Notes under the pieces: model-generated | Told to the model about the DNA's origin: nothing | Databases searched by the model: none | Seen by the model: only the letters and a program-made list of their open reading frames with translations | Made by a program: the position numbers and the translations under genes | Assembly (NCBI GenBank): GCA_964558325.1 | Contig: CAZLCX010000010.1 | Location: 1 to 64,000, forward strand | Origin: Halonatronomonas sp964558325 | GTDB lineage: Bacteria; Bacillota; Halanaerobiia; Halanaerobiales; Halarsenatibacteraceae | DNA: 64,000 nucleotides | Direction of reading: 5' to 3' | Shown here: in pieces, positions 24,860-34,047 of the stretch | How the letters are laid out: the number at the start of each line of letters is the position of its first letter | How positions within the stretch are numbered: the first letter of the stretch is position 1

Positions 24860-25570
24860 TTATCCTTCGATTTCCCGATTGATCAACTTTTCTACATAAT
24901 TTAAATGATTATTCATCTCTTCTATAGCCCTTTTCGGATCTCTATGTTCAATAGCTTTAAAAATATTTTCATGTTGAATCGTAAATTCATTCATAGTCTC
25001 TTTTTTTGAAACCAATTTAGTTCTAGTATATTTTATATGAAAATCCAGAGCATCCATAATCGAGGTCATTAAATAAAACAAAACCTTATTTTGAGCACCT
25101 CTGGCAACACTATAATGGAAATCCCGATCCAGTTCTATACTCTCATCCTCAAAACCACTTTTAGATTTCATTTTTTTAAGCACATTCCTTAAAAAATCCA
25201 ACTCTTGTTCATCTATTCTGTTAGCTGCAAGTCTTACACAGTCAGTTTCAATAACCTTTCTAACTTCAAGGAGTTCTGCGGCCACGTCATCTTCCAAAAG
25301 TAAAACTAAAGATAGGGGTTCAAGTAAATTTTTATCTGCCTGTTCTTTAATAAAGGTCCCTTTACCAGGGCTACTCTCTATCAAACCAATCATCTCCAGA
25401 GCACTAAAAGCCTCCCTTATCGATGCTCTAGAAACACCTAACTGTTTCTTTAAAGCACGCTCAGATGGCAGTTTATCCCCTCTTCTCAGCTCCCCATCAT
25501 AGATCATAGTTTTAATCTGTTCAATAACCTTCTCATAAACTTTTTCTGTTTTTATTGGCTCAAATCTCAT
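24860..25570 (-). CDS. FadR-subfamily GntR regulator, probable lactate-operon repressor
   Basis: A 236-residue protein. The N-terminal winged-helix domain carries DKLPSERALKKQLGVSRASIREAFSALEMIGLI and SSPGKGTFI. The C-terminal FCD domain has the expected metal-binding pattern of Asp and His residues (DRDFHYSVARG, IQHENIFKAIEHRD). It is very likely the regulator that binds the palindrome at 24593-24611 and responds to lactate or a related acid (inference from proximity and motif). It lies 17 bases downstream of rho with GGAGG in the gap, so it may be expressed with rho. Confidence 0.92.
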   Translation of the reverse strand: MRFEPIKTEKVYEKVIEQIKTMIYDGELRRGDKLPSERALKKQLGVSRASIREAFSALEMIGLIESSPGKGTFIKEQADKNLLEPLSLVLLLEDDVAAELLEVRKVIETDCVRLAANRIDEQELDFLRNVLKKMKSKSGFEDESIELDRDFHYSVARGAQNKVLFYLMTSIMDALDFHIKYTRTKLVSKKETMNEFTIQHENIFKAIEHRDPKRAIEEMNNHLNYVEKLINREIEG

Positions 25571-25587
25571 TGTTTTTCCTCCAAAAT

Positions 25588-26838
25588 TTATAAAATTTCT
25601 CTCAAGGCTTTAATCAATTCGCTGTTGCTTTTAGTATTCTTAATCTGGTTTAATAAAGTCTGCAATACTTCTCCTTTATCCATTCTATCTGTCTGACGCC
25701 TTAACTGCCAGAGAACCTCAAGCTCTTCCTCAGACATTAAGAGCTCTTCTTTTCGAGTGCCTGATCTTTGAATATCAATTGCCGGAAAGATTCTTCTCTC
25801 TGCTAGATTTCTATCAAGATGAAGTTCCATATTACCTGTACCTTTAAATTCTTCATAGATGATATCATCCATCCTGCTTCCGGTATCAACTAAAGCAGTT
25901 GCCAGAACAGTTAAGCTTCCACCTTCTTCAATATTTCTTCCAGCCCCGAAAAATCTCTTTGGAAAATGCATGGCTGTTGGATCAAGGCCGCCAGATAAAG
26001 TTCGGCCGCTGGGAGGGGTGGTCACATTAGAGGCCCTGGCCAGTCTGGTAATACTATCCAATAAAATCACAACATCATGGCCATGCTCAGCAAGCCTTTT
26101 TGCTTTTGATAAAACAAGTTCAGCCACCTGGACATGTTCTTCTGTTGGACGATCAAAGGTTGAACTGATTACTTCTGCATCTACAGAACGCTCCATATCA
26201 GTTACTTCCTCTGGCCTCTCATCAATTAAGACAACCATCATTTTAGCTTCTGGATTGGATATTCGGATGGTATTAGCAATATTCTTTAATAATACTGTCT
26301 TACCAGCCTTAGGAGGAGAAACTATTAACCCACGCTGACCCTTGCCAACAGGAGAGGTAAGGTCCACTAGCCTGCTAGAAATCTCCTGGGGATGAAGATT
26401 AGACATCAACCTTTCTTCAGGGTATAAAGGTGTTAAATCTTCAAAATAAGCCCTTTTGGTAGCTTTTTCAGGTGCCTGGTAGTTAACTGCTTCAATCCTT
26501 AATAAAGCCAGATATCTCTCATTATCCTTGGGCTCTCGGACCTGACCAGAGACGACATCCCCGGTCCTTAAATCAAACCTCCTGATCTGCGATGCTGAAA
26601 TATAAATATCATCTGTCGATGGCAAATATTTAGAAGGTCTAATAAAACCATACCCTTCATTATTTAATATCTCAAGTACTCCTTCAGCAAATATATTGCC
26701 CCCTTTTTCAGTCTCCTGTTTTAAAAGAGCAAATATCAGCTCCTTCTTTCTCATTCTGGTATAGCCAGATATGGAGCGCTCCTGAGCTAATTCATGTAAT
26801 TCTGTAATAGTCTTTTTCTCTAATTCTGCAATATGCAA
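25588..26838 (-). CDS. rho: transcription termination factor Rho
   Basis: A 416-residue hexameric RNA helicase. The N-terminal helix-extension-helix domain is followed by the cold-shock-like RNA-binding fold (EGVLEILNNEGYGFIRPSKYLPSTDD), the Walker A segment SPPKAGKT, the Walker B VVILLDSITRLARA, and the Q/R loops. The start is TTG with GGGAGG nine bases upstream. No insertion domain is present. It follows an antiporter gene by 22 bases. Confidence 0.98.
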   Translation of the reverse strand: MHIAELEKKTITELHELAQERSISGYTRMRKKELIFALLKQETEKGGNIFAEGVLEILNNEGYGFIRPSKYLPSTDDIYISASQIRRFDLRTGDVVSGQVREPKDNERYLALLRIEAVNYQAPEKATKRAYFEDLTPLYPEERLMSNLHPQEISSRLVDLTSPVGKGQRGLIVSPPKAGKTVLLKNIANTIRISNPEAKMMVVLIDERPEEVTDMERSVDAEVISSTFDRPTEEHVQVAELVLSKAKRLAEHGHDVVILLDSITRLARASNVTTPPSGRTLSGGLDPTAMHFPKRFFGAGRNIEEGGSLTVLATALVDTGSRMDDIIYEEFKGTGNMELHLDRNLAERRIFPAIDIQRSGTRKEELLMSEEELEVLWQLRRQTDRMDKGEVLQTLLNQIKNTKSNSELIKALREIL

Positions 26839-26860
26839 GAGTTTCGCCTCCCTGAAAATT

Positions 26861-27895
26861 TTAAATAATCATTGTAATTCCTAAGCGATATAAAAGATAA
26901 ATTGTTAAAATATATATTACTAATATTGAAGCCGAGCCCCAACCCAACCTGAGTATAGAACGTTTAGAACGATAAAATAAACTAATCATAATTATTAATG
27001 TCATAACCATAAATGCCATAATCGGAATCAGATTTGTTAAGTTAACATCTGCTAAAACACTGCCAGGATAAAAGAAATCTATCCAGACCAGGATTATTAA
27101 GTTAAAAATATTTGAACCAAGTACATTTCCTGCTGCCAGATTAAAGGCACCAATTTTTATTGCAGATAAAGTTGTTGCCAGCTCCGGTAAAGATGTAACT
27201 GCTGCTAGAAAGACCGGCCCAAAAAATGTATGGCCCAGACCAGTTACCTGGGCCAGTTGATCTACCACATTTGTTAATCTTATACCTGTTATTACAATAA
27301 TTAAACTGGAAACTGCAAAGATTAAATAGGCCTGATAGAGTGAGATTTCTGGAAGAGGGGTATCTCGTTCAACAGCACCTTCCCCTGCCATAAATTCAAA
27401 GAGCCCTTCATCTCTTTCCCTGGAGCCAAACCTTATTATTAAACGAAAACCAATCAGGTATATTAGTAAAATTAAGATACTATCAAGACCAAGCCTGAAA
27501 TCTATAGCAGGTATCCCTGCTATCTTATATAATATTATTGCTGATGCTATAACTGCAGCTATTAGGAGAGAGAAAAGACCAGGTAAAAGATGGGATAGAT
27601 TCATTTTGAGAAGCATTGGACCAGGACCTTCAACAATATCTAAAACAGCCAGAATAGCCAGATTAAAAATATTACTGCCAATTATTCCCCCCAGGGCAAG
27701 ATCTGGGGCCATGATTGAAGCCGCTGCCCCTCCAGTAACCAGCTCAGGCAGAGAAGTAGCAAGTGCCAGCAAAATTGCTCCAACAGCAACTTCACCTAAT
27801 TTAGTTCTTGCTGCTATCACATCCGCTGCTTTTGTTAAAAAAGTTGCTGTAAAAATAATTATGGCAGCATAGATAAATAATTCAAGCCAGAGCAA
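26861..27895 (-). CDS. Na+/Ca2+ exchanger-type antiporter, CaCA family
   Basis: A 344-residue membrane protein with about ten helices arranged as two inverted repeats. Each repeat carries the family motif: LATSLPELVTGG...GGIIGSNIFNL in the first and AAVTSLPELATTL...GNVLGSNIFNL in the second. The acidic Glu in both SLPEL motifs binds the cations. The family exchanges Ca2+ (or Mn2+, K+) for Na+ or H+. Ion specificity is not deducible. The start is TTG preceded by GGAGGAG. Its role in a salt-adapted cell is plausibly Ca2+ extrusion powered by the Na+ gradient. Confidence 0.9.
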   Translation of the reverse strand: MLWLELFIYAAIIIFTATFLTKAADVIAARTKLGEVAVGAILLALATSLPELVTGGAAASIMAPDLALGGIIGSNIFNLAILAVLDIVEGPGPMLLKMNLSHLLPGLFSLLIAAVIASAIILYKIAGIPAIDFRLGLDSILILLIYLIGFRLIIRFGSRERDEGLFEFMAGEGAVERDTPLPEISLYQAYLIFAVSSLIIVITGIRLTNVVDQLAQVTGLGHTFFGPVFLAAVTSLPELATTLSAIKIGAFNLAAGNVLGSNIFNLIILVWIDFFYPGSVLADVNLTNLIPIMAFMVMTLIIMISLFYRSKRSILRLGWGSASILVIYILTIYLLYRLGITMII

Positions 27896-27928
27896 AAAAT
27901 CTCCTCCAATCTCAAAATAATTACTTAT

Positions 27929-27975
27929 TAAAACCCTGCTCCATTAGAAAATAGTATAAAAATGGCAGCAGGGTT
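27929..27975 (-). terminator. terminator of fba
   Basis: Paired arms on the minus strand (27962-27975 and 27932-27944, one bulge on the 5' arm), a 17-base loop and a short T tail, 24 bases past the aldolase stop. Confidence 0.7.
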
Positions 27976-27998
27976 ATTATTAAATTTAGTCAGCCAAA

Positions 27999-28853
27999 CT
28001 AAGCCTGACCTGCACTGCCAAGCATGGCAATTTTTTCTTTTACTTTTGCAGTAATTGCATCTCTGCCTGGACCACAATATTTCCGGGGATCAAATAGATC
28101 TGGTTTATCAGCAAAAATTTCTTTTACCCTACCCGTAAATGCCTGCTGAAAATCTGTATTAACATTAACCTTTGATACACCAAAGGTAATAGCCCTGGCA
28201 ACATCCTGGTCAGGTACACCAGAGGCACCATGAAGTACCAGTGGAATATCAACTTCCTTATGAATTTTTTCAAGCCTTTCATAATCTAATTCAGGGTCTC
28301 CTTTGTAAACACCATGGGCAGTCCCAACTGAAACTGCCAGGCAATCAACCCCGGTTCTTTCAGCAAATTCAGCAGCTTCTGCTGGATCTGTCATTGCTGC
28401 ATCTTTCTCCTCTACAGAAATATCATCTTCAGTTCCACCTAATTTGCCTAGCTCGGCCTCAACTGTTACCCCCACGCTGTGAGCAGCTCTAACAACCTCT
28501 TTAACCATTGCAATATTTTCTTCAAATGGATAATGGGAACCATCAATCATAACAGAAGAAAACCCTCTCCTGATGCACCTCATTGCTGCATCAAAATTAC
28601 TTCCATGATCAAGATGTAAAGCAACTGGAATATTTGTGTTTTTAGTGGCTGCATCAACCATGGCAATAACATAATCCATGCCTATATACTTAATAGCACC
28701 TTCACTGGCCTGTAAAATTAATGGAGACTTTTCTTCCTCTGCAGCCCAGATTATACCCTGCAGAAACTCCATATTATTAATATTAAAACCTCCAACCCCA
28801 TAACCATTTGCATACGCATTATTTAATAGATCAGCCATAGGAACTAGATTCAT
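27999..28853 (-). CDS. fba: class II fructose-bisphosphate aldolase
   Basis: A 284-residue zinc-dependent aldolase for glycolysis and gluconeogenesis. Metal ligands are visible in HLDHG, the acidic AELGKLGG segment, GTAHG and LVLHGASG. NVNTDFQQAF forms the phosphate-binding end. Tagatose-bisphosphate aldolases are close relatives, but the sequence fits FbaA/GatY of central metabolism and no sugar-utilisation genes are nearby. Its ATG follows a GGGGGA site. Confidence 0.93.
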   Translation of the reverse strand: MNLVPMADLLNNAYANGYGVGGFNINNMEFLQGIIWAAEEEKSPLILQASEGAIKYIGMDYVIAMVDAATKNTNIPVALHLDHGSNFDAAMRCIRRGFSSVMIDGSHYPFEENIAMVKEVVRAAHSVGVTVEAELGKLGGTEDDISVEEKDAAMTDPAEAAEFAERTGVDCLAVSVGTAHGVYKGDPELDYERLEKIHKEVDIPLVLHGASGVPDQDVARAITFGVSKVNVNTDFQQAFTGRVKEIFADKPDLFDPRKYCGPGRDAITAKVKEKIAMLGSAGQA

Positions 28854-28869
28854 AAATTATTCCCCCTTA

Positions 28870-29508
28870 TTATTTGCTTGGATTTAACGGCGATTTATTA
28901 TTTTTATACTTTAAAACTAATTCCTTTGTATTTTCCAGATATTTCAGGTCAGCCAGGTTTACTGCAGAAATATCTAAGCTACCTGGACATTGAAAGCAAT
29001 TTAAATGAATTTCATCTTTAGATAAATCGATACCAATATCTCTTGAGCCACATTCACAATTTAAATTACCATTTGCTGCAAGCTCATGTAAAAGATCAAG
29101 GGCTGAGAGCATAATTTCAGGATCCTTAAAATCATCAAATCCTAAACCGGCAGCCAGAAGTTCAAGTTCTTTTTGCTGACGATCAATCTTAGTCTGCAAA
29201 ATATAATATGGCCCAAAATAGCCTAAATTCAAACCAGTCCTGGGACAGTTTAAGCTTCTTACAGTACTTTTTGTCCAGAATTTTTTATGATTATATCTTA
29301 AATCATGCCTTTTGCCACAAACAAGACAGTAAGGCCTGAGGTTAATATCATCTTTCTCTCTGAACAAACTCAGCTTTTGGTGCCCACATTCACATTTCAA
29401 TGGCAGAATTTTATGACCAGAAAGATGAAATATATTAATTTGATGAATATCCAGCAATCCACATTTTGAGCAGCGAATTGCCAGGGCTATATTTTTATCA
29501 ATCAGCAT
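28870..29508 (-). CDS. cysteine-pair (zinc-ribbon-like) protein of unknown function
   Basis: About 212 residues from ATG 29508, with AGGGA nine bases upstream; an in-frame TTG at 29535 is an alternative. Several cysteine pairs are visible: CSKC, CECGH, CLVCG, CECGS and CFQC, plus an isolated Cys in NCPRTG. This suggests at least two zinc-ribbon folds, one in each half, joined by a helical middle (about 120-160). No catalytic motif or membrane helix is seen. It sits 16 bases upstream of fba. I do not recognise the family and assign no function. Confidence 0.75.
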   Translation of the reverse strand: MLIDKNIALAIRCSKCGLLDIHQINIFHLSGHKILPLKCECGHQKLSLFREKDDINLRPYCLVCGKRHDLRYNHKKFWTKSTVRSLNCPRTGLNLGYFGPYYILQTKIDRQQKELELLAAGLGFDDFKDPEIMLSALDLLHELAANGNLNCECGSRDIGIDLSKDEIHLNCFQCPGSLDISAVNLADLKYLENTKELVLKYKNNKSPLNPSK

Positions 29509-29640
29509 ATTGTCTTCCCTGATTAAACGATTCAATCAGGATTACACCCCCTATATCCTATACTATTCTGTATTTAAATTGAAAATCCTCTTTATAAATC
29601 AAAGATTACAGGATATAGAAGTCAAGTTAAATATTAAAAA

Positions 29641-30024
29641 TTACTTTCTGGAAATAGCAACTGCTGAAATTTCAACATCTACATCTTTTGGCAGTCTGGC
29701 TACTTCAACAAAAGCCCGGGCCGGCGGTTCTGTTTTAAAGTATTCACTATAAACATCATTAATTTCCCCAAAATCATCCATATCTGAGGCATAGATATTA
29801 ACTTTCACTGTATCTTCAAGACTGCTTCCTGATTCCTCCAGAATAGCCTTTAAATTTTCTAATGACTGCCTGGTCTGTTCACTGACATCACCGGTTAATA
29901 AGTTGCCATCTGGGGTCAAGGGAATCTGACCGGAGATATAAACTAAATCCCCTGCCTTAACTGCCTGGGAATATGCTCCAATTGCTGCCGGGGCTCCATT
30001 TGTACTAATAACTTCTCTTTTCAT
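29641..30024 (-). CDS. ridA: RidA family reactive intermediate deaminase
   Basis: A 127-residue trimeric enamine/imine deaminase of the YjgF/RidA family that protects PLP enzymes from 2-aminoacrylate. Conserved AIGAYSQAVKAGDLVYISGQ, the Arg in EPPARAFVEVARLP and the acidic C-terminal VEISAVA are intact. The ATG at 30024 is preferred because GGAAGG lies ten bases upstream; the ATG three codons earlier is too close to that site. It follows a crotonase gene by about 28 bases. Confidence 0.94.
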   Translation of the reverse strand: MKREVISTNGAPAAIGAYSQAVKAGDLVYISGQIPLTPDGNLLTGDVSEQTRQSLENLKAILEESGSSLEDTVKVNIYASDMDDFGEINDVYSEYFKTEPPARAFVEVARLPKDVDVEISAVAISRK

Positions 30025-30052
30025 AAATATCATACCTTCCCTTTATATAATT

Positions 30053-30838
30053 TTATTTGCCTAAAAACTCTGGCTTTTCTTTGTTCTTAAAAGCTTCCAT
30101 TCCAATTATTTGATCTTCTGTTCCAAAACAGAGGGAAAATGCATTAATCTCAAAAGAAATACCCCTTTCAACTCCAGCATCAATGCCATAATTAATAGAT
30201 TCCTTGGCCATCTTAACTGCAACTGGAGCCTGTTTAACAAGCTTTTGAGCAAGCTTTTCAGCCTCTTTCAATGAACTTCCATCTGGAACCAATTGATTAA
30301 TCAAACCAATTTCTTCTGCTTCTTCAGCTTCAATTCTATCTCCAGTATATAATAAATATTTGGCCTTTCTTTCCCCTACCAGTCTGGCCAGTCGCTGGGT
30401 ACCTCCAAAACCAGGTATAATCCCTAAGCCAGTTTCAGGCTGGCCAAAAACAGCTTTTTCTTCAGCTATAGCCAGATCACAGGCCATCATCAATTCATTG
30501 CCTCCACCAAGTGCAAAACCATTAACAGCCGCAATCACCGGAGCAGGGAATTCTTCTATCTGCTGCATCAGCTGCTGGCCTTCCTGAGAAAATTCTCTTG
30601 CTTCAGCCATAGAAAGCTCTTTCATTTCAGAAATATCTGCACCTGCTATAAAAGCTTTATCACCGCTCCCTGTAATGATCAAAGCTCTAAGTCCATCTTT
30701 TTCTAAATCCAGGAGTAAACTTTTAAGCTCAGCTATAACTTCTAAATTCAGTGAATTATGCTGTTTAGCTCGGTCAATATAAATAATCCCATAGCCATCT
30801 TTCATAACAAACTTAATATTTTTAAGATTATCTACCAT
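30053..30838 (-). CDS. enoyl-CoA hydratase/isomerase family protein (crotonase A)
   Basis: A 261-residue crotonase-fold enzyme. The oxyanion-hole and catalytic regions are NGFALGGGNELMMACD and FGQPETGLGIIPGFGGTQRL. Both Glu residues required by enoyl-CoA hydratase (in GGGNE and QPE) are present, so hydratase activity on short-chain enoyl-CoA is plausible. No other beta-oxidation or butyrate genes accompany it. A second crotonase lies 0.8 kb upstream with a HAD phosphatase between them. The ATG has GGGGGAG seven bases upstream. Confidence 0.88.
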   Translation of the reverse strand: MVDNLKNIKFVMKDGYGIIYIDRAKQHNSLNLEVIAELKSLLLDLEKDGLRALIITGSGDKAFIAGADISEMKELSMAEAREFSQEGQQLMQQIEEFPAPVIAAVNGFALGGGNELMMACDLAIAEEKAVFGQPETGLGIIPGFGGTQRLARLVGERKAKYLLYTGDRIEAEEAEEIGLINQLVPDGSSLKEAEKLAQKLVKQAPVAVKMAKESINYGIDAGVERGISFEINAFSLCFGTEDQIIGMEAFKNKEKPEFLGK

Positions 30839-30873
30839 TGCTGCTCCCCCTTAACTTTTTAAAGATTTAGCAA

Positions 30874-31629
30874 TCATTTTCGAGACCAGTTTCTCACCTG
30901 TCGATAAAATTCATCTCTACTTCCCTGCCAGTCTGGTTCATACCCCTGGTCCGATTCCTTTAGGTTATCTTTTATTAAAATTTTATCAATACCTAATTCC
31001 CCGGCAATCATATCTTCTTTTTCATCATTACCAACCATCAGCGAATTTTCTGAGCTTATCTCCATTTTATCAAGTATTTCCTGATAATAATATAAATTAG
31101 GTTTGCAATAATGCATATTGCCATAAGATGTTATAAAATCAAAATGATCAGGAGATAATCCTATCCATTTCAATCTGGATTCAACTGCCTCTATTGGAAA
31201 AACTGGATTAGTAGCAAGAATAAGACTTTTATTATTAGCCTTTAAGATTTCAATTGCTTTTACTGTTTTGGGGTCTTTATTAATATTATCCCCTAAAAAG
31301 GGAAACTTCTGGCTGTAAAATTCATCAAAGGATTCCAATGTTTCCTCATGATTAAGCTCAGGTAGCATTCTAAAGAATTCTTTTATAAATACCTCTTTAT
31401 TTGTTAATTCGCCATCGTTTTTGATCATTGAACCAGTTGCCTTCAAAAGAGAATCAATAAATTTCTTCTTATCGACCTGATTTGAAAAATGACTCCCAAG
31501 AGCAACAAAATATTTTTCCAGAAAATTATCCATATCCATCGGCAGTAATGTGCCATCTAAATCAAAAAGAATATTATTATTTCTGTCAAGTAAATCCTCA
31601 ATCTTAAATTGGGTTTGTTTACTAGTCAT
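30874..31629 (-). CDS. HAD-superfamily hydrolase
   Basis: About 251 residues from ATG 31629; an in-frame TTG lies two codons earlier. HAD motif I is FDLDGTLL, motif II LATNP, motif III the Lys in GNMHYCKPNLYYY, and motif IV MVGNDEKEDMIAGELG. All catalytic residues are present, so it is a phosphatase (phosphoglycolate-phosphatase-like) of unknown substrate. Its start overlaps the stop of the upstream crotonase by eight bases. The placement between two crotonases is unusual. Confidence 0.85.
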   Translation of the reverse strand: MTSKQTQFKIEDLLDRNNNILFDLDGTLLPMDMDNFLEKYFVALGSHFSNQVDKKKFIDSLLKATGSMIKNDGELTNKEVFIKEFFRMLPELNHEETLESFDEFYSQKFPFLGDNINKDPKTVKAIEILKANNKSLILATNPVFPIEAVESRLKWIGLSPDHFDFITSYGNMHYCKPNLYYYQEILDKMEISSENSLMVGNDEKEDMIAGELGIDKILIKDNLKESDQGYEPDWQGSRDEFYRQVRNWSRK

Positions 31630-32392
31630 TGTCAATTACATCTCGCAGTTTTTCAATCCTTTTTGAATGTTCATCTAAATCAAAACAGGCTGCAAAGGCT
31701 TCTGTCTCATAACTACTACCGGCTGAACGGCCTTCCCAGATTCCATTATTTATAGCCTGTTTTACCAGACCAACAGCCTGAATAGATTGATCTGCAATAT
31801 TATTGGCCAATTTACGACTGGACCTTAAAAGATCTCTGGGAGTGACTAACCGATTAACAAGACCTATTTCATAGGCTGTATTAGCATCAACGATATTACC
31901 TGTAAATAACATCTCTTTAGCCCGGCCCATCCCAATCATTCTCGGTAATCTCTGAGTACCATCAAACCCGGGTACCAGACCAAGTTTTACCTCTGGCTGG
32001 CCAAAACGGGCTCTACTTGAAGCAAGCCTTAAATCACAGGATAATGCAATTTCCATACCTCCACCAAGGGCATAACCATTAACTGCAGCTATTACAACTT
32101 TATCTCCTTCTTCAATGATATTACAGAGATCTTTTCCCAACCAGGAAGCTTCCTGGGCTTCCTGAGAACTTAGTTTCTCAAGCCAATTAATATCTGCACC
32201 TACTGAAAAAGCTTTTGAACCTCTCCCTGATATTATTAAGACCTTGCTATCATCTTCTGAAAAAACTTCTTTTAGGGCTGACTTTAATTCTTTTAACATC
32301 TCAATATGATAGGCATTTAAAACTTCAGGCCGATTCAAAAATATTTCAGCTATTGGCCCTTCCTGATTCAGAGAAACATACTTATAATTCAT
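31622..32392 (-). CDS. enoyl-CoA hydratase/isomerase family protein (crotonase B)
   Basis: A 256-residue crotonase-fold protein, paralogous to crotonase A. Motifs are NGYALGGGMEIALSCD and FGQPEVKLGLVPGFDGTQRL, and both hydratase Glu positions are kept. The usual Gly in the GxGGTQR turn is replaced by Asp (GFDGTQR), so substrate handling may differ. The start overlaps the pyrG stop by 11 bases, suggesting translational coupling to CTP synthase. The reaction is not determined. Confidence 0.86.
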   Translation of the reverse strand: MNYKYVSLNQEGPIAEIFLNRPEVLNAYHIEMLKELKSALKEVFSEDDSKVLIISGRGSKAFSVGADINWLEKLSSQEAQEASWLGKDLCNIIEEGDKVVIAAVNGYALGGGMEIALSCDLRLASSRARFGQPEVKLGLVPGFDGTQRLPRMIGMGRAKEMLFTGNIVDANTAYEIGLVNRLVTPRDLLRSSRKLANNIADQSIQAVGLVKQAINNGIWEGRSAGSSYETEAFAACFDLDEHSKRIEKLRDVIDND

Positions 32393-34025
32393 TAGTTAAG
32401 CCTCCTCTTGTTTGCTTTTCAGTTAGAGCAGCTTCAATAAAATCTACAAATAATGGCTGGGGCCGATTTGGCCTTGAAGTAAATTCAGGATGAAATTGAA
32501 CACCTACAAACCAGGGATGATCTGGAATTTCAATTATTTCTACCAGTCTATCATCAGGTGATAGACCGGCAATCTTCAAACCATTATCCTGGAGAATATC
32601 TCTATAATGATTATTAAATTCATATCTATGGCGATGTCTTTCATAAATTACTTCTTCCTGATAGGCTTTAAAACTTTTACTATCTTTATTTAGTTTGCAG
32701 GGGTATAGACCAAGTCGCATTGTACCCCCCATATCTTCAATGTCCTGCTGGTCCAGCATTAAATCTATTACAGGATTATCTGTTTTTTCATCAAATTCAC
32801 TGCTATTGGCATCTGTTAAGCCGGCTACATTCCTGGAAAATTCAATCACAGCACATTGCATGCCCAGACAGATACCAAAGAAAGGAATTTTGTTTTTTCT
32901 GGCAAATTCTACAGCATCCAATTTGCCCTCAATCCCTCTCTCTCCAAAACCACCTGGAACAATTACACCATCTAAATCTTTAAGCCTTTCTTTTTGACTA
33001 TCCTTTGATAGATCTTCAAACTCCTCAGAGCAAATCCAATCAATATTTATCCCTGAATTATTTTTAATTCCGGCATGGATTAAAGCCTCACTTATACTCA
33101 AATAGGCATCTGGAAGTTCTACATATTTACCCACTATGCCAATATCTAGAGTATTATCTAAATGTTTAAGTTTATAAACTAACTCCTCCCAATCTTCAAG
33201 TTCTGGAGGCTTAACTTTATCAGCTATTTGCAGATGATCAATAACTAATTCAGGTAATCTTTCTTCTTCAAGGTCCAGGGGAACTTCATAAATATGATCA
33301 ACATCTACCATCTGAATAACTGCTGCTTTATCAATATCACAAAATAAAGCTATTTTATCTTTAACTTCCTGAGTTAACTCTCTATCAGATCTACAGATTA
33401 TTGCATCTGGTTGGATACCGATACCTCTAAGTTCTTTGACACTGTGCTGGGTGGGCTTAGTTTTTAATTCGGCAGCAGTCTTTAAGTAAGGTATTAATGT
33501 ACAGTGGAGATAAAAAACATTTTCCCGGCCAAGATCACCCTTTAATTGGCGAATAGCTTCCATAAAGGGCAGGCTTTCAATATCCCCTACTGTTCCACCT
33601 ATTTCAGTTATAACAACATCAAAATTGCCCTCTTCACCGACTCTTTTAATGCTATTTTTTATCTCATCTGTAATATGAGGTATTACCTGAACAGTTGCAC
33701 CTAAATAATCTCCTTTACGTTCTTTTCGAATAACCCGGCCATAAATCATACCAGTAGTAACATTATTATTCTGACTTAAATTTACATCAATAAACCTTTC
33801 ATAATGGCCTAAATCTAGGTCAGTTTCTGCTCCATCTCCTGTGACAAAGACCTCTCCATGCTGATAAGGGCTCATGGTCCCTGGGTCAACATTTAAATAG
33901 GGATCAAATTTCTGAATCGAAACCTTTAAACCCCGGCTTTTTAAAAGCCGGCCCAATGAGGCTGCAGAAATTCCCTTTCCCAGAGCTGAAACCACACCGC
34001 CTGTTACAAAAATATACTTGGTCAT
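32382..34025 (-). CDS. pyrG: CTP synthase
   Basis: A 547-residue enzyme converting UTP to CTP with glutamine or ammonia. The N-terminal synthetase domain begins with TKYIFVTGGVVSALGKGI. The C-terminal glutaminase domain has GGFGERGIEG, the nucleophile Cys in FGICLGMQ, and HPEF at its end. Length is typical. Confidence 0.98.
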   Translation of the reverse strand: MTKYIFVTGGVVSALGKGISAASLGRLLKSRGLKVSIQKFDPYLNVDPGTMSPYQHGEVFVTGDGAETDLDLGHYERFIDVNLSQNNNVTTGMIYGRVIRKERKGDYLGATVQVIPHITDEIKNSIKRVGEEGNFDVVITEIGGTVGDIESLPFMEAIRQLKGDLGRENVFYLHCTLIPYLKTAAELKTKPTQHSVKELRGIGIQPDAIICRSDRELTQEVKDKIALFCDIDKAAVIQMVDVDHIYEVPLDLEEERLPELVIDHLQIADKVKPPELEDWEELVYKLKHLDNTLDIGIVGKYVELPDAYLSISEALIHAGIKNNSGINIDWICSEEFEDLSKDSQKERLKDLDGVIVPGGFGERGIEGKLDAVEFARKNKIPFFGICLGMQCAVIEFSRNVAGLTDANSSEFDEKTDNPVIDLMLDQQDIEDMGGTMRLGLYPCKLNKDSKSFKAYQEEVIYERHRHRYEFNNHYRDILQDNGLKIAGLSPDDRLVEIIEIPDHPWFVGVQFHPEFTSRPNRPQPLFVDFIEAALTEKQTRGGLTNEL

Positions 34026-34047
34026 GCCTATTTTATCCTCCTTAAAC

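Noticed and set aside
25859..26338. 159-codon plus-strand frame opposite rho
   Set aside because: It lies wholly antisense to the highly conserved rho ATPase core and lacks a ribosome-binding site; its low-complexity composition mirrors the codons of rho.
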